A stretch of DNA of 64,000 nucleotides from Saururus chinensis (lineage: Eukaryota > Streptophyta > Magnoliopsida > Piperales > Saururaceae). A program made the translations under genes and the position numbers. The notes below the pieces were generated by a model. That model made no database searches. It worked only from the letters and a program-made list of their open reading frames with translations, and had not been told where the DNA came from. Below, piece by piece: positions 1 to 11,470 of the stretch. The stretch spans positions 36,640,014-36,704,013 of the forward strand of contig CP141144.1 of NCBI GenBank assembly GCA_035235625.1, written 5' to 3'. The first letter of the stretch is position 1; each line of letters starts with the position of its first letter.

Positions 1-1150
1 CGATGAGGCTGTTAGACTTCAGCTTTTCCCCTGCACATTGAAAGATAAGGCTGAAGAATGATTCCACTCATTAGAACTGGACCCGATGCAATAGGAGTTC
101 CTCAAAAAGTACTTTCCCATAGGTAAGACCAACCAAATGAGAAGGGTCATAACTACGTTTGCCCAAATTTCTACTCAACAGTTTAGTGAGAGTTAGGATA
201 GACTTAAGGACCTTCTTAGGAAGTGCACCCATCTCACTGTCTCTAAGTGGCAATTAGTACAATGCTTTTATGAGGGTCTTACTTAACAAAACCACCGCTA
301 GTTGTTGGGGTACCATTTTGTTAAAAAATGAAAATCAAGGGTGGAAACGTTTTGAGGACTTGAGTGAAAATTCCCTTCAACATGCTGCGTTGAAGATAAA
401 TGAGGGAGGACCATCCACCTTGAACAATGTCCCCTCTATGGTGGCTTTTATGAAGTCAAATACCCAATAGACCTCTACTCCAAAGTTGATACTTTGAGTA
501 GGAAGCTTGACCTCCTTATGACTTCAACCCATTAACCCACTACCTCCACTTAAGATGCGTGCACGGTATGCCTTAGCCTAGCCCATACTATCATGGACTG
601 CCCCTCTCTTCTCAATTTCTAGAGCTTGTCTAAGATCATGTGAATACCACCCTAGGTCTGAGAACAGTCCATTTTAAAACACATATAACTATGGGTGGAG
701 GAATCACCCTAACTTCTTATGGCGGAACCCTAACCAAGGGGCAAGTGATAAGCGACCTCTTATGCCTCCCTTTCATGTGCCACTAGCCCCTATCCACCAA
801 CCTCAAGTGAAACCCCCATTGTCAAACCTAGTAGGAGTTTGAGTAAGAAAAGGTCTTGAGTGTCCTACAAGAGCTACAATCTAATTCCCAAATACTTCAC
901 TCTCACACCCAATCCATCGCAAAGCTAGAAGTCCAATTCGGACAACTAGTCAATGCTATCAATAAGCGAGAGATGGGGACATTATCGAGTCAACCTCTAA
1001 CAAACCATAAAGGTCAATTTTAGATAGAGGGAGCTCTTCCCTCTAATGAACAAGATCATTTCATATCTACCCTTAGGAGTAGTCAGAACATTGACAATCA
1101 AGTTGGGGGTGATTCCTTGGGTACCACTAATGAGGAGTTAGAGAAGCCCT
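1..1150 (+). pseudogene. Athila-type gag pseudogene, 5' end outside window
   Basis: Gag is the capsid-forming structural protein of the element. Across shifting frames one can read a retrotransposon gag domain: a stretch like FPCTLKDKAEEW near 25-60, then KKYFPIGKTNQMRR, then DRLKDLLRKCTH and SKWQLVQ near 200-260. The C-terminal part near 870-1020 reads QELQSNSQ, then SIAKLEVQFGQLVNAINKRE, which is the usual linker of Athila proteins. Several stops and at least two frame changes interrupt it. The region 540-870 is a poorly conserved linker in which no other gene is visible. The start codon lies upstream of the window. Confidence 0.72.
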
Positions 1151-1880
1151 CCCCAAATGAGCCTCACGAGTTAGAGAGGAAGCAAAAGGCAAAGAAGTCT
1201 ATCTCCCCTTCCCCTTCCTCAATGCCAGAGTCTAAGTCAATTGCTAAGAGATCTTATATCCCTAGGGCACCTTTTCCCAGTGTCTTGACATGACCCTTCT
1301 ATTTAGAAAGAGCACAGCAAGGATGGATGAAATTCTAGAAACCTTGAAACAAATTATGACTAATCTTCCTCTCCTCGAGGCTATCAAGAAAGTCTCTGCA
1401 TATGCTAAATATCTTAAAGACCTTTGTACCCAGAAGCATAAATCTAGACCACACATTTCTAAAAGGTGTTTCTCACCGAACAAGTCAGTTATTTATTGAA
1501 ATATGGCACACCACCTAAATTTAAGGATGGAGGAGTCCCTACTATTTATTGTGTCATAGGCAATCTCTCCATCCATAAAGCCCTCCTTCACCTTGGTGCG
1601 AGCATCAATCTACTCCCTTACACGGTGTATGAGCAATTAGGTTTAGGAGACTTGCAGTCTACATCGGTTACCTTGCAGCTAATCGACCGTTCCATGCATA
1701 AACCTCGAGGAGTCATTGAGTATGTCTTAGTAAGGATTGACCAGTTCTTTTCCCCATTGATTTTCTTGTCTTAGATATGGAAATCGTCGCCAACTCCACA
1801 CATCATATCCCTATCATTCTAGGTTGTCCTTTCCTTGCCACTACTAATGCATGTATCAATTGTAGGATGGGGTAATGGAG
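1151..1880 (+). pseudogene. Athila-type aspartic protease pseudogene
   Basis: This is the retroviral-type protease that would cleave the polyprotein. The longest open piece (1466-1774) contains LLKYGTPPKFKDGG, VIGNLSIHKALL, LGASINLLPYTVYEQLGLG and TLQLIDRSMHKPRGVIEYVL, in the order seen in Athila proteases. Downstream, ILGCPFLATTNA is in another frame (about 1815-1850). The catalytic aspartate that normally precedes LGAS is histidine here (codon CAC at 1589-1591), so the enzyme would be dead even without the frameshifts. The region upstream (1151-1465) encodes the linker, including YIPRAPFP, with in-frame stops. Confidence 0.72.
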
Positions 1881-2544
1881 ATGTCTTTTGGGAACATGAA
1901 AGTGCAAATAAATATTTTTGATGCGTCTAACCATTTACTTGTGACTTGTGATGCTAAATGTTTTATGGTAGACAATTTTAGGTTCGATGTTTATGAAAAG
2001 ATCCATCTTTCGTAGCAGCAGCCCATAATCAAGTCGCGCCTTCTAGTTTTCCCTCGTTATCCTTTTGGAGACTTAAGAGAAAAGCCAATGCCAATATCTA
2101 AGACCCACCCTGACATATTTGAGAATGTTGGCATTGTTTGGCTAAAGACAACCAACTTAGCGCTTCTTGGGAGGCAATCCATGTTAATGATCTATTTCTT
2201 TCACTTCATTTTGTTTATGTTCTTTTCTTTATTTAGCTTTTCTATACTTTTGTTTCTTTTCACATTATACTTTTTGTTTCTCTTTTCGGATAAAGTACTT
2301 TAGGTTTGGGAGGATTCTCATCACTTATATTTATCTCTTTTCTCTCAATATTATGTACTTTAATTTATATTTATCTCTTTTCTCTCAATCTTATGTACTT
2401 CACTTTCAGATTCATGGATTAGTTCTTTAGTTGCTACACTCAAGTGATATCTTTCTTTTCCTCTATTACTTATTCTTGTTATTGTAGTATATATCTTCTT
2501 TCACATTGTGGACAATCTTTGATTTAGGTTTGGGAGTGCAGAAG
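1881..2544 (+). other. Retrotransposon deletion junction, 3' noncoding region and polypurine tract
   Basis: After the protease remnant the sequence loses homology-like structure. It then resumes at about 2150 with the GGGAGGCAATCC motif common near the 3' end of Athila internal regions. A T-rich stretch (2195-2470) follows and contains a near-identical 40-bp direct repeat (about 2318-2352 and 2360-2400). It ends with GATTTAGGTTTGGGAGTGC, an Athila-like polypurine tract. The following base pair TG begins LTR A. No gene is seen. Confidence 0.55.
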
Positions 2545-5500
2545 TGTAACATCCCCGATTTTTCTATAATTTTTATGCATATTTTTGCTATTTTCGGCAA
2601 TTCTCTGTAATGTTCTTCTATTTTTTGCTCGTATTTTTGATGAAGAAATTTGACGCTTCAGTGTATCCGTATTTGAAATATTCGTGACCGTAAGAGTCGG
2701 GAGTGGTGTTTAGCCGCAGTTCATGGGCCTCGATGTACCACAAATTTTTTTGGCACGGAAATAGGATGAGACGTGGGAGAATAGAAACAGGAAGAAAGAA
2801 AGAAAAATAAAATAAATATAAAATGATGTGGATTGGGCGCGGAGTGCCTGACCACGAGGGAATAGTGGAAGGGGATTGTTCCCTTCCTTCTATTAAGCCG
2901 AAGGCGGCGCCACCGCCAGACGTCAGCTTCTGCCCACCTAGCCACGGCCTGGCGACGCCAACGCCATCACACTGGCCTAGCCCTACCTCCCGTCGTCGTT
3001 CTCTTCCTTCCTCTCCCCATTTCGGTTTGTGAACCACCGCTTTTGCCGATCTACCACTGCTACCTATTGCATGGCTTCAGACCGCCACCACAGCTGCGCC
3101 ATGGCCATAGTACCTCTGGCCACCATCTTCCTGGCCTTCCTGACCTCCTCTGCCGGCTTGAGGTAAAATCGGCCCCGCTTCTTCCTTTTTTCAGTTTTCT
3201 ATTCATTATGACCACGGCTATGCCACCGGTCTCTAACCACTTCTGACTGTCCGTTGGCCTTCTCCCGGCCCGGCGATGGAAAGGCCATTGCCCCGGCCTG
3301 AATAGCCGCCTCCCCTGGCCCAACACCCCTTCTTCCGCCATATTTTTTTATTCTGGACAGTGTGTTTTCTTTTTTTCCTTCTCCGACAGCGTCCTTTCTC
3401 CATTGACAGACATCCCATGACATCGGGTAGATGTCAATCCTAATCGTCGTGGTCCGGCTATTGTTGAATCGCCACCTTCAGCCTACTGCAGACCAACGAC
3501 GACAAGGCCACCCTAAGCCCGAATCGTTGCCTTCCCCGACCCTTCCTTTGCCCCATTTTGATCTGGGCAAAATTTCCCCTATTTCGTTGATTTTTGTCAT
3601 TTGTTTTTAGTGCTGGCTACCACCCATTGTTCGGCCTCCGGTTTGCCGCCTCAAACCGACGACAGGGACGTGCTGAGGTCTAGCCTCTTGCATCGATTAG
3701 TTCCAATTCATTCAATTGGCTGACCTGCATTAGAGCAAAGTGACACTTTTTCGCGGGCTATGTCCATCCTCCGCAGTTGGACGTCGAATGATATTGGGCC
3801 AATGTCCATTTGATTGCCACTATCTGGTGACTATCGGGTCCCGTGTTTTCCCAGGTCTAGACCCCGGCCATGTCTGGCCATTCGTAGCTTGGTGAGGTGT
3901 GTCTTCCACCCCAACGTGGTGCATGGTATCCCTGGCTAAGTCAGGTCTCTTCAATTTTTTGATCGGTTATTCTGCCGTAGATAGCTGCAGATGTTGGCTT
4001 GACCCAATAACGGAAAGGGCTCCCACTCCCACTCCCAGCCTCCTCTACACGTCTACTGCACACACTAGATGCCCTAAACTTTGGGGTATGTCTCTGATTG
4101 CCGCTGATGGGCCCCGCTCCAACCCAAGCCAACGTGTCCAGCTTGATCTTGCGCTGACTTGGGCCATAGGTCCGACCAACATGGGCTCTACCCCGACCGA
4201 GTGGCAGCAAGGGCCAACACTTCTGACCCTATTCTACCTCTACACCCGCACTTTTGTTATGCACAACCCAAAAAACACTAGAAAGAGTTCCCGGTTTCCG
4301 GTTCTTCTAAGGGGAAGTAACATTGTTAGTGATTAGACTCAGCCCGTCGAAGGCTTGACTGCTGTTGTGCCCATATCCTCCACCGTAGGCCGTGCTTGAT
4401 GCACGATTGTCTATACGTTGATTTGGATGTGAGTAGCAATTGGAAATGTCACCATCTTTGTCGGCTACTTTCTCCGGCCCTTAGTGCCCTCAACTTTTGT
4501 TTGACCACCGACAGCCTATCCTCCCCTAGGTTAAAGACACCACCTTGGCCGGGTACGATGAGTGAATGACACCACCACTAGGCAATATGGCTATTAAAGC
4601 CCTCCTCTGCCTCCCTTATGTCCGTGAGTACGCAACCAAGCCCTCTGCTATGTTGTGAGGCTTCAACAATGAGGAATTGTTGCCGCTAGATGTAGTATGC
4701 GGTCTATTTTAACGTTTGTGGCCAACAAGTGTTTTAAAATGTTGGCCGACCTTCAATTAGTCATCTCTTGTTCATTGGACACTCTTTCCATCACTAGTGG
4801 CACGACCTTGTGTCCAGCCGCCCTAGTGTGCCCAGTCTTATGCTTTGAGTAAAATTAATCTAACCTTATTGAAATTAATTTCAGCATCTTTGAAAATCTT
4901 TGGGACAACAACTCTCTAAGTGCGATGTTTTTGGCCACCTATTCGGCTATTGACGTCGCCACCGTCGTTTGCTCGCCATCAAACTCACATAGATTACGAG
5001 GTAGGGGACCTTGAACTCGTAATTTCATGATAGCATGTTGTGATTGTGTAGTAGCATGCTAGGAGTTTATAATTTAATATTTTGCATGATAAATGCTGAC
5101 TAAATAAGTATGTTTTATGTATGTGAATTGTGCTTATGTTAGTGAAGACTAAGGGTATGGTAGTAAGTTAAAGTTATGTGTACGTGCTTAGAGCGTGTGT
5201 TCGATCTTCGTTGTGGGCTGGTGGTATGTGATCAATGGGCACGATTATTGGTGTTTGATTGTAAGTTTGTCGAAGGGGTATTTGAAGGATTATGATGTGG
5301 AAATTACAGTAGTATGCCGGGCGAGGGAAGACTTATGAATGATGAGCGAAGGTTGGATTTTATGAGATTGGAGGATCAGTTCAGATTGAGTTGGAGGGTA
5401 CGATGGAGCTACGAGCAAGAGAATTAGGGGATGTAGGAATTTTGAAGACTTAAGATTCAGAGAGCTTTTGGGGGCTTGTGAGTTAGTAAGAGATAACAAC

Positions 5501-6495
5501 ATAATTGTACTAAATAATGTACGTAATATGAATTGTAATAGAAAACAATAAGTAAGGAATTAGTAAGGGTTTGATGACGGGACTTAGGTCTAAAGGGTGT
5601 CATTTGAGGAGTTCGAGTAAGATGATTTGGTGTAAGATGTAAGGTTGTAAGTGTATGATGGTAAGAGTATCAGTATAGAATTTGAGTTTAAGTAAGGCTG
5701 TGCAGAGATTTGTAACACAATAAGTGTCAGGGTGGGAGATGAGCTAAGTAAAGAGTGCTACCTTTGTGGATTAGAGCTTCAGAATGGGTGCAGTTCAAAC
5801 TTAGTTGGCTAAAGAATGTAAGACTGAAGTCGTTCCGAACATAACTGTACATGCATAAGTTACCTAATATGAACTTGAATGGTATGTAACCCTGATTTGA
5901 TAACGTTGTGAGTTGAGACTGAGGGTTTCGACATATTAAGTTCCGTGTTTGAGCCAGTCAACAAGTAATAACTAAGTGTTCTTCCTGGAAGCCATGATGT
6001 TATCATGCCGGATTTAGTCTTCGTGTTTTATTTCGGCCCAAACGTTTGATGCTCTATTGAGAGCATTGTAAGTTTCCGGCCTTCATGGGCACTGTATGTA
6101 TTTTGGCCTACTAATGGCACTGTATGTTCTGCCCAAGAGTGGCATTGTAGGATTCTTGCCCAAAATTGGCACTGTATGTTTTCCGCACTTAGTTGGCACT
6201 GTATGGCCCTAGAGAGTGGGCATTTTCGCGCTCAGGTAAGTAGTATCATGGATCTGCTCTTACCTATTTGATCCTACGCCCCATGAACATAGGTGTACCT
6301 TGCCTTCGAAAAAGTCCATGGTGTCTAGTTGCTCCCCGAAGGTTAAGGTGACGCCCTAGTGGCATTCCCTTCCTTTCTAATGCTGGAGCTTATTAATTTT
6401 AATGAGCTTCAATTGTCGGTAGTATGTGTATAATAGTAAGAGTTAGTTGTATGTTTCAGATTTTGAGTAAGCTGTACATGTAAGATCCAGAGTAA
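2545..6495 (+). mobile_element. Long LTR 'A' (Tekay/Del-like gypsy), 3' end truncated
   Basis: It begins TGTAACATCCCCGATTTTTC. Over its length it is an inverted homologue of LTR B (34690-39110), for example 4940-5060 against 37150-37230 and 6240-6400 against 35690-35860. The GC-rich stretch 2820-4560 contains chance open frames. An AGTAAG-rich stretch follows at 5560-6600. Five imperfect copies of a roughly 32-bp unit ending GGCACTGTATG lie at 6065-6210. By comparison with B, about the last 690 bp are missing. No complete coding region is expected in an LTR, so I treat the open frames here as noise. Confidence 0.65.
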
Positions 6496-7393
6496 GTGTA
6501 AGTGTAAGCTTCTAAGGAAGATAGTAAGAGTAAGTTTATGAGTAAAAGTAAACATGTACTAGTAAGTTCATACGAGTAAGGTCATACAAGTCTGTGTAAG
6601 TTATATGAGAAAGAGTACAGTTGTACGAATAATTTGGAAACAATATGCAAAATATTTGGAAACACTCTTCAAAACTTTAAAATAATTTGGACAACTTTTC
6701 CGAGTTACAAACAAGTTGAAAATTAATATGGACATGAAGAAAGAGCTTAATGAACAGAGTAAAAAACTGGAGAGGAATATGGACTATCTAGTGAATAGAC
6801 TTAGCTTTTTGAATAGAAATTGGACAAAAAAACTAAAGAGAATTGTCTAGATTGCATAAATAGTATAGCCATCAAATGGGCATGCAACGCATGCGAACAG
6901 GATAGCATGCAATTTCCTATTTTAGGATCGTTTTCAGCCCTTTCGTGTAAGTGTAAGCTTCTAAGGAAGATAGTAAGAGTAAGTTTATGAGTAAAAGTAA
7001 AAATATACGAGTAAGTTCATACGAGTAAGGTCATACGAGTTTGTGTAAGTTATATGAGAAAGAGTACAGTTGTACGAGTAATTTGGACACAATATGCAAA
7101 ATCTTTGGAAACACTCTTCAAAACTTTAAAATATTTTGGACAACTTTTCCGAGTTACAAACAAGTTGAAAATTAATATGGATATGAAGAAAGAGCTTAAT
7201 GAACAAAGTAGAAAACTGGAGAGGAATATTGACTATCTAGTGAATAGACTTAGCTTTTTGAATAGAAATCGGACAAAAAAACTAAAGAGAACTGTCTAGA
7301 TTGCATAAATAGTATAGCCGTCAAATGGGCATGCAACGCATTCGAGCAGGATAGCATGCAATTTCCTATTTTAGGATCGTTTTGAGCCCTTTT
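6496..7393 (+). repeat. 449-bp tandem duplication
   Basis: Two adjacent copies (6496-6944 and 6945-7393) are nearly identical over their whole length. Each begins GTAAGTGTAAGCTTCTAAGG. Each joins the AGTAAG-rich tail of LTR A to an unidentified segment, whose second copy keeps an 81-codon open frame (7054-7299), and then to the start of an Athila LTR piece (GGGCATGCAACGCAT, then TTTTAGGATCGTTTT). The duplication therefore arose after LTR A was already joined to the Athila LTR. The open frame has no recognisable domain and its first copy is broken. Confidence 0.85.
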
Positions 7394-8130
7394 GTTATTA
7401 TTCTTTCTCCTATGAATCTTGTGCCGATATAAAGCTATATGGGGCAATAAATTGATTAATTCTAGTAGATTTTCTATAAAAAAAAGGGAGAAGAAGGCGG
7501 AGGAGCATTCAAAGCTTTTAATAATGATTAAAGTACCTTTTTTACCATGCAAAGGTAAAGTTTCTTTTACTTAGGAGTTGATGAAACTATAGACATGTTT
7601 TAGTTTCTTTTTCTTTTTAATTTAGATCTCATTTATTATCAATAGCAATTTTATGACAAGGATTTCCTTTTCAATGGAAGAGCTTTTCAAGTTTATTTAA
7701 ATCAATGTTGATCTATTGTCTTATAGATGATAAATTGATGTAGTTTTGAGATTTACATCCATTCTAATTTCTTTAATTTAGATGAGATGGTCATGTAGTA
7801 GGCTTAATGTTCATGTTATTAATTAATTGGATAATTTATACCAAGATTAGAAGAGTCGTGCCTATAGTTTAGTTTAATGTAGATGATTCATGTTATTGTC
7901 AAAAATAGTTCATGCCATGGATTTAATTAATGTTTCTTTATAAATTAATTCTAGCTTGTAGTTGAGAATACTTGTTCATATTCACACTAGATTTAGATTA
8001 AAGGTTAAGAAATTGTGATGGTTCTATAGTGGATTCAATTTCCTAAGTAATTTTCATTATATTGATCACTTCCCTTTAATTTAGTTGATTACTTCTTTTG
8101 TTTAATTAAAGTATTTCTTTTAAGTTCTAA
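7300..8130 (+). mobile_element. Athila LTR fragment, plus orientation
   Basis: This is the inverted counterpart of the Athila LTR at 24555-29175. For example, 7385-7530 matches the complement of 28720-28890, and 8050-8110 matches the complement of 24710-24790. It runs from the U3-like part toward the 3' end of the LTR, then stops abruptly where a minus-orientation LTR piece begins. It may be the remains of the 3' LTR of the plus-strand Athila fragment at 1-2544, displaced by LTR A. Confidence 0.65.
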
Positions 8131-8797
8131 TTATCAAAATCTCAAAACCACATCAATCTATCATCTACAACACAATAAATCAACATAGATTTAAATAAAC
8201 TTGAAAAGCTCTTCCATTGAAAAAGAAATCCTTGTCATACAATTGTCATTAATCACAAATGAGATCTAAATTAAAAAGAAAAAGAAACTAAAACTTTTCT
8301 ATAGTTTCATCAACTCATAAGTAAAAGAAAATTTAGCCTTGAAGGGTAGAATATGGCTCTTCATTCTCCATTAAAATCTTTAGATGCTCGTCCATCTTTT
8401 CCCTTTTTCTCTTCAGAAAATCTACTAAAATTCTTCAATTTCGAGCCCCATATGACTTTATAAAGGCATAAGAATCGTAATAGGATGTCTAATAGAAAAA
8501 AATTTAAAACCAGCTCAAAATAGAGAACTACGCATTGTGCCATTCAAACATCTATATTATTTCAGTTTTTTTTCAAAATCACATGTAGTCATTCGAACAT
8601 CCCTATACCCAGTTCGAACAACAATGAAGAATATGCACAAAGTTAACTCAAGTTAGCCAATTTTCTTCAAAACATCATACAAGTTTTTCCAAACCTAATT
8701 AACCTTAATTCTTAATTATTTAATCTATATTAAGTCTTAAATAAGACTAAAAACTAGAATAATTAAGTGTAAAATAACGTACAAATTATACTTATCA
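8131..8797 (-). mobile_element. Athila 3' LTR fragment, minus orientation
   Basis: Read on the minus strand, it begins TGATAAGTATAATTTG at 8797, directly after a polypurine tract. It matches the LTR at 24555-29175 segment by segment (8150-8300 against 25080-25170 joined to 28624-28690; 8340-8560 against 28730-28930). It is cut at 8131 by fusion to the opposite-orientation piece. I take it as the 3' LTR of the minus-strand Athila element whose 5' half lies beyond the gypsy-1 insertion. Confidence 0.7.
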
Positions 8798-8801
8798 AAT
8801 A

Positions 8802-9184
8802 CCCCCAAACCTATATTTGTTAGTCCTCGAGAAAAACTAAACAAAATAAAATAACTAATCTAGAAAAATAAATAAATGCCACTTTCATAGGGAACCATGA
8901 TTGCATTTAGTGTATGCAATAAGCCTTTAGCATTTAGTGTATGCAATAAGCCTTTAAACCACTAGCTGTCCCTAGTTGGACTAGTTGTGTCTCGTGAGGG
9001 TTTGCAGCATGATACCCACGAGACACAACTAGTCCAACTAGGGACACCTAGTGGTTTAAAGGCTTATTGCATACACTAAATGCAATCATGGTTCCCTACG
9101 AAAGTGGCATTTATTTATTTTTCTAGATTAGTTATTTTATTTTGTTTAGTTTTTCTCGAGGACTAATAAAATATAGGTTTGGGG
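8802..9184. repeat. Large near-perfect palindrome
   Basis: The left arm (8802-8996) and right arm (9017-9184) are almost perfectly complementary, with a 20-nt loop. The 27-bp length difference is a direct duplication in the left arm (GCATTTAGTGTATGCAATAA, followed by GCCTTTA, twice in a row near 8910-8965). The arms include the Athila polypurine tract, so it exists in both orientations. Confidence 0.92.
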
Positions 9185-9394
9185 CATGATACCCACAAAT
9201 ATCTAAACGTAAGAAAAGAAACAAAACAAAACAAGAAAACAAAAATTTTAAAAACAATCTTTTCTTAAAAACATAGAACTATTTTTAAAGAGAACCAACC
9301 ATGAATACTTGACACAAGTAAATAATTTTGATCCGATTACTTTTAAGTAAGGAATCATCCATTTTATAACTTCATCTTGGAAATAATTGTTCAA

Positions 9395-9400
9395 TTATAT

Positions 9401-9467
<67 letters not shown>
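9395..9467. repeat. (TA)n microsatellite
   Basis: About 70 bp of alternating T and A with one AAAT interruption, inside the Athila 3' region. Confidence 0.97.
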
Positions 9468-9469
<2 letters not shown>

Positions 9470-10503
9470 CATTTCAAAAAAAGAAGTTCAGAAACTTGTA
9501 GTTATACAATTTCATTCTTTATTAAAAGCATATCTTATGCGACCCATTAACAAAGATCATTAAAGTTCACTAACTTAAAAATATAACAATGACAATCTTT
9601 CATCCTTCACATCTCATAATAAAACCTCATGTAATGGACTTCAATTTTCAATTAAATTTAGGGAATCATAGCTTAACATACCTTAAAATATGACTTATGC
9701 AATACTTAGTTCTATTAAACTTTCTAAATAGGCCATGTAACAAGCATTAGGTTAGTGTCCTTAATCTAGTTGGCTCAAGGCACTAGGTGTTGAAACTCCC
9801 ATCGGGCTTAATAACTCGAGCTATAAAGGCTATAGAACCAAGCAAATCATAAAAGAATTTATCTCCACTATCCACCTTGTAATGCAAACCCCTATGCTTG
9901 CCTAGGCACGGGGCCCGTTTACTTAGTGAAAAGAGAAACAAACTTTTTTTTTCTTTTTTTTCATCATCATTTTTTAATCAATTTATTTTTTTCATTTTTT
10001 AATATTTTTTTCATCCATCGCTTTTCATTATACACTTAGCCCATTTTTTATCAAATAATAGCCAAGCATAAAGATCTATCATAGAACATTAAAAATTACT
10101 CAATTGCCATGTGTTCAAAAATATGCTTAGTTAAAGATATCCCACTAAGTTTACAAGTAATAAATCATAAAATTATATTCCTACAAGTTTCGAATGTGTG
10201 AAATGTGATTTTAAAATATACGCATAATTATCCAAGTTAAAGAAAATAAAATAGAAATTACTCACTCAATCGCTTTCATCACTTAATTAACTACTTGAAC
10301 TTTCTATGTGAAATTGATCTCTTTAAAAATAGACATATGCTTCAAACAAAAGAAGATAAAAATAACATAAAAAATTGATATAAATATCAAAAATTACTTT
10401 AAAATCTCTTAAAATAAGAAAAATTAGAAAAAAATATTGTTCTACACCCCTAAACCTAAACTTAACATTGTCCATAATGTTAAAGAAAATATATACTACA
10501 ATG

Positions 10504-10918
10504 TGTTGTGTATGCCACGGGACATCTCCCCCACCATGCACTACTTTCCATTTTAGGACCTTCTATATCAGGGCTTACTTTACTTTTTGGCAATTTCTTT
10601 TTGTCATGTAATAAAGTGTAATTAGGGGGATTTGGTTCATGATTGTAACGGACTAGCTGGTGGTCCATAATCAGAGGGATTTGATTATAATGGACCATCT
10701 GGTCCCTAATCAGGGGGATTTGATTATAACGGACCAGCTGGTCTGTAATCAAGGGGATTTGATTGTAACGTACCAGCTGGCTGCCTCCCATAAAAGGGGT
10801 TGTCTTCCTCCTTGGACAATTATGCAGAATTCAGAATTATTTCTCTTCTTCCTTTGTCCAAACTTCTCCCTTTTCCCATTCGTAAAGCTAGGTACCATTC
10901 GTGTCCGATCCGGACACA
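10504..10918 (+). mobile_element. gypsy-1 5' LTR
   Basis: The right end is well placed: ACACA at 10914-10918, then a short spacer and a primer-binding site. Upstream are a TATA-like CATAAAAGG (10789-10797) and GGTTGTC..CCTCCTTGG, which also occurs in the gypsy-2 LTR (51838-51862). The left boundary at TGTTGTG is inferred by analogy with the TGTTGTGCACG start of the gypsy-2 LTR. About 39-bp tandem repeats (GGGGATTTGATTATAACGG, then ACCAGCTGGTC) lie at 10626-10785. No matching 3' LTR is visible in the window. Confidence 0.6.
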
Positions 10919-10922
10919 ATAT

Positions 10923-10935
10923 TGGTATCAAAGCC
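10923..10935 (+). other. gypsy-1 primer-binding site
   Basis: TGGTATCAAAGCC sits four bases after the LTR end. This is close to the TGGTATCAGAGCC that pairs with the 3' end of initiator methionine tRNA in many plant gypsy elements. It would prime minus-strand DNA synthesis. Confidence 0.8.
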
Positions 10936-10948
10936 TCAACGATCTACC

Positions 10949-11000
10949 ATGGCACGAGGCAAACAACCGGTGACGACTCCCGAGGTGCAGCTTGAGAAAG
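10949..11000 (+). pseudogene. gypsy-1 gag, first segment before CACTA-a
   Basis: ATG at 10949 starts a frame reading MARGKQPV, comparable to MVRGKQVV at the gypsy-2 gag start (51998). It is cut after 52 bp by CACTA-a and resumes at 21612 once the element and one AAG copy are discounted. A stop (TAA, 21618-21620) lies shortly after the junction. Confidence 0.7.
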
Positions 11001-11470
11001 CACTACAACAAAATGTAGTATTAGCGACACATTTATTAGCGACACTTAAATAAGCGTCGCTAATAACAACTATTAGCGATGCTTAGCTAAGCTTCGCTAC
11101 TACTAACCATCCATATTAGCTACGCTTTATTATAAGTGTCGCTAATAGTGCCCCTAGTTACAACGTTTTATACAACCGTCACTAAAAGATACATATTTTA
11201 AATAAAAAAAGAAAAAAAATATGACTATTAGCGACACTTTTCGTAAGTGTCGCTAATAGCTTTCGCAATAGCGATGCCTATAAGAAAGCATTGCTAATAA
11301 TCCTGCTATTAGCGACGCTTCTAAAATTGTCACTAATAGTTATGAATTAAAAATAATAAAAAATAAAAAAATTAACCTATTAGCGATGCTTTTAGATAAG
11401 CTTCACAAATACCATTTCTAATAGCGACGTTTATTGACATGCGTCGCTAATAACTTTATTAATTAAATTT
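11001..11470 (+). repeat. CACTA-a left subterminal repeat region
   Basis: About ten copies of TATTAGCGACGCTT and its complement occur in alternating orientation, forming short imperfect hairpins (for example 11220-11262). In characterised CACTA elements such subterminal repeats bind the element-encoded transposition protein. That role is inferred here. An AT-rich module (11471-11690) follows and recurs in CACTA-c, -d and -e. Confidence 0.85.

Larger units (their letters stand above)
1..2544 (+). mobile_element. Athila-type Ty3/gypsy fragment (gag, protease, 3' end)
   Basis: The left edge cuts into a decayed Ty3/gypsy retrotransposon of the Athila type. The order is gag, a gag-pol linker, aspartic protease, then a jump to 3' noncoding sequence with a GCGCTTCTTGGGAGGCAATC-like motif (about 2159) and a polypurine-like tract (2524-2544). 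Reverse transcriptase, RNase H and integrase are absent, so a large internal deletion lies between about 1880 and 2150. Stops and frameshifts throughout show it is inactive. The same gag region occurs on the opposite strand at 23595-24195, which supports the assignment. Confidence 0.75.
8798..10503 (-). mobile_element. Athila 3' internal remnant (minus strand)
   Basis: On the minus strand, TATAGGTTTGGGGGTATT (complement of 8798-8815) is the polypurine tract abutting the 3' LTR. The remainder is AT-rich noncoding sequence with T-rich runs (9940-10020), a TA microsatellite and a large palindrome. No gene is recognisable. It is cut at the right by the 5' LTR of gypsy-1. Confidence 0.6.

Noticed and set aside
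2618..4336. Open frames of 60-145 codons in LTR A
   Set aside because: GC-rich LTR sequence. The homologous region of LTR B does not keep the same frames, and no domain is seen.
7054..7299. 81-codon frame MRKSTVVRVIW...
   Set aside because: It lies in the 449-bp tandem duplication. The first copy is interrupted by a stop and no domain is seen.
11001..11470. CRISPR-like array of short repeats
   Set aside because: The repeats are inverted pairs with variable spacing inside CACTA subterminal regions of a plant genome, not direct repeats with uniform spacers.
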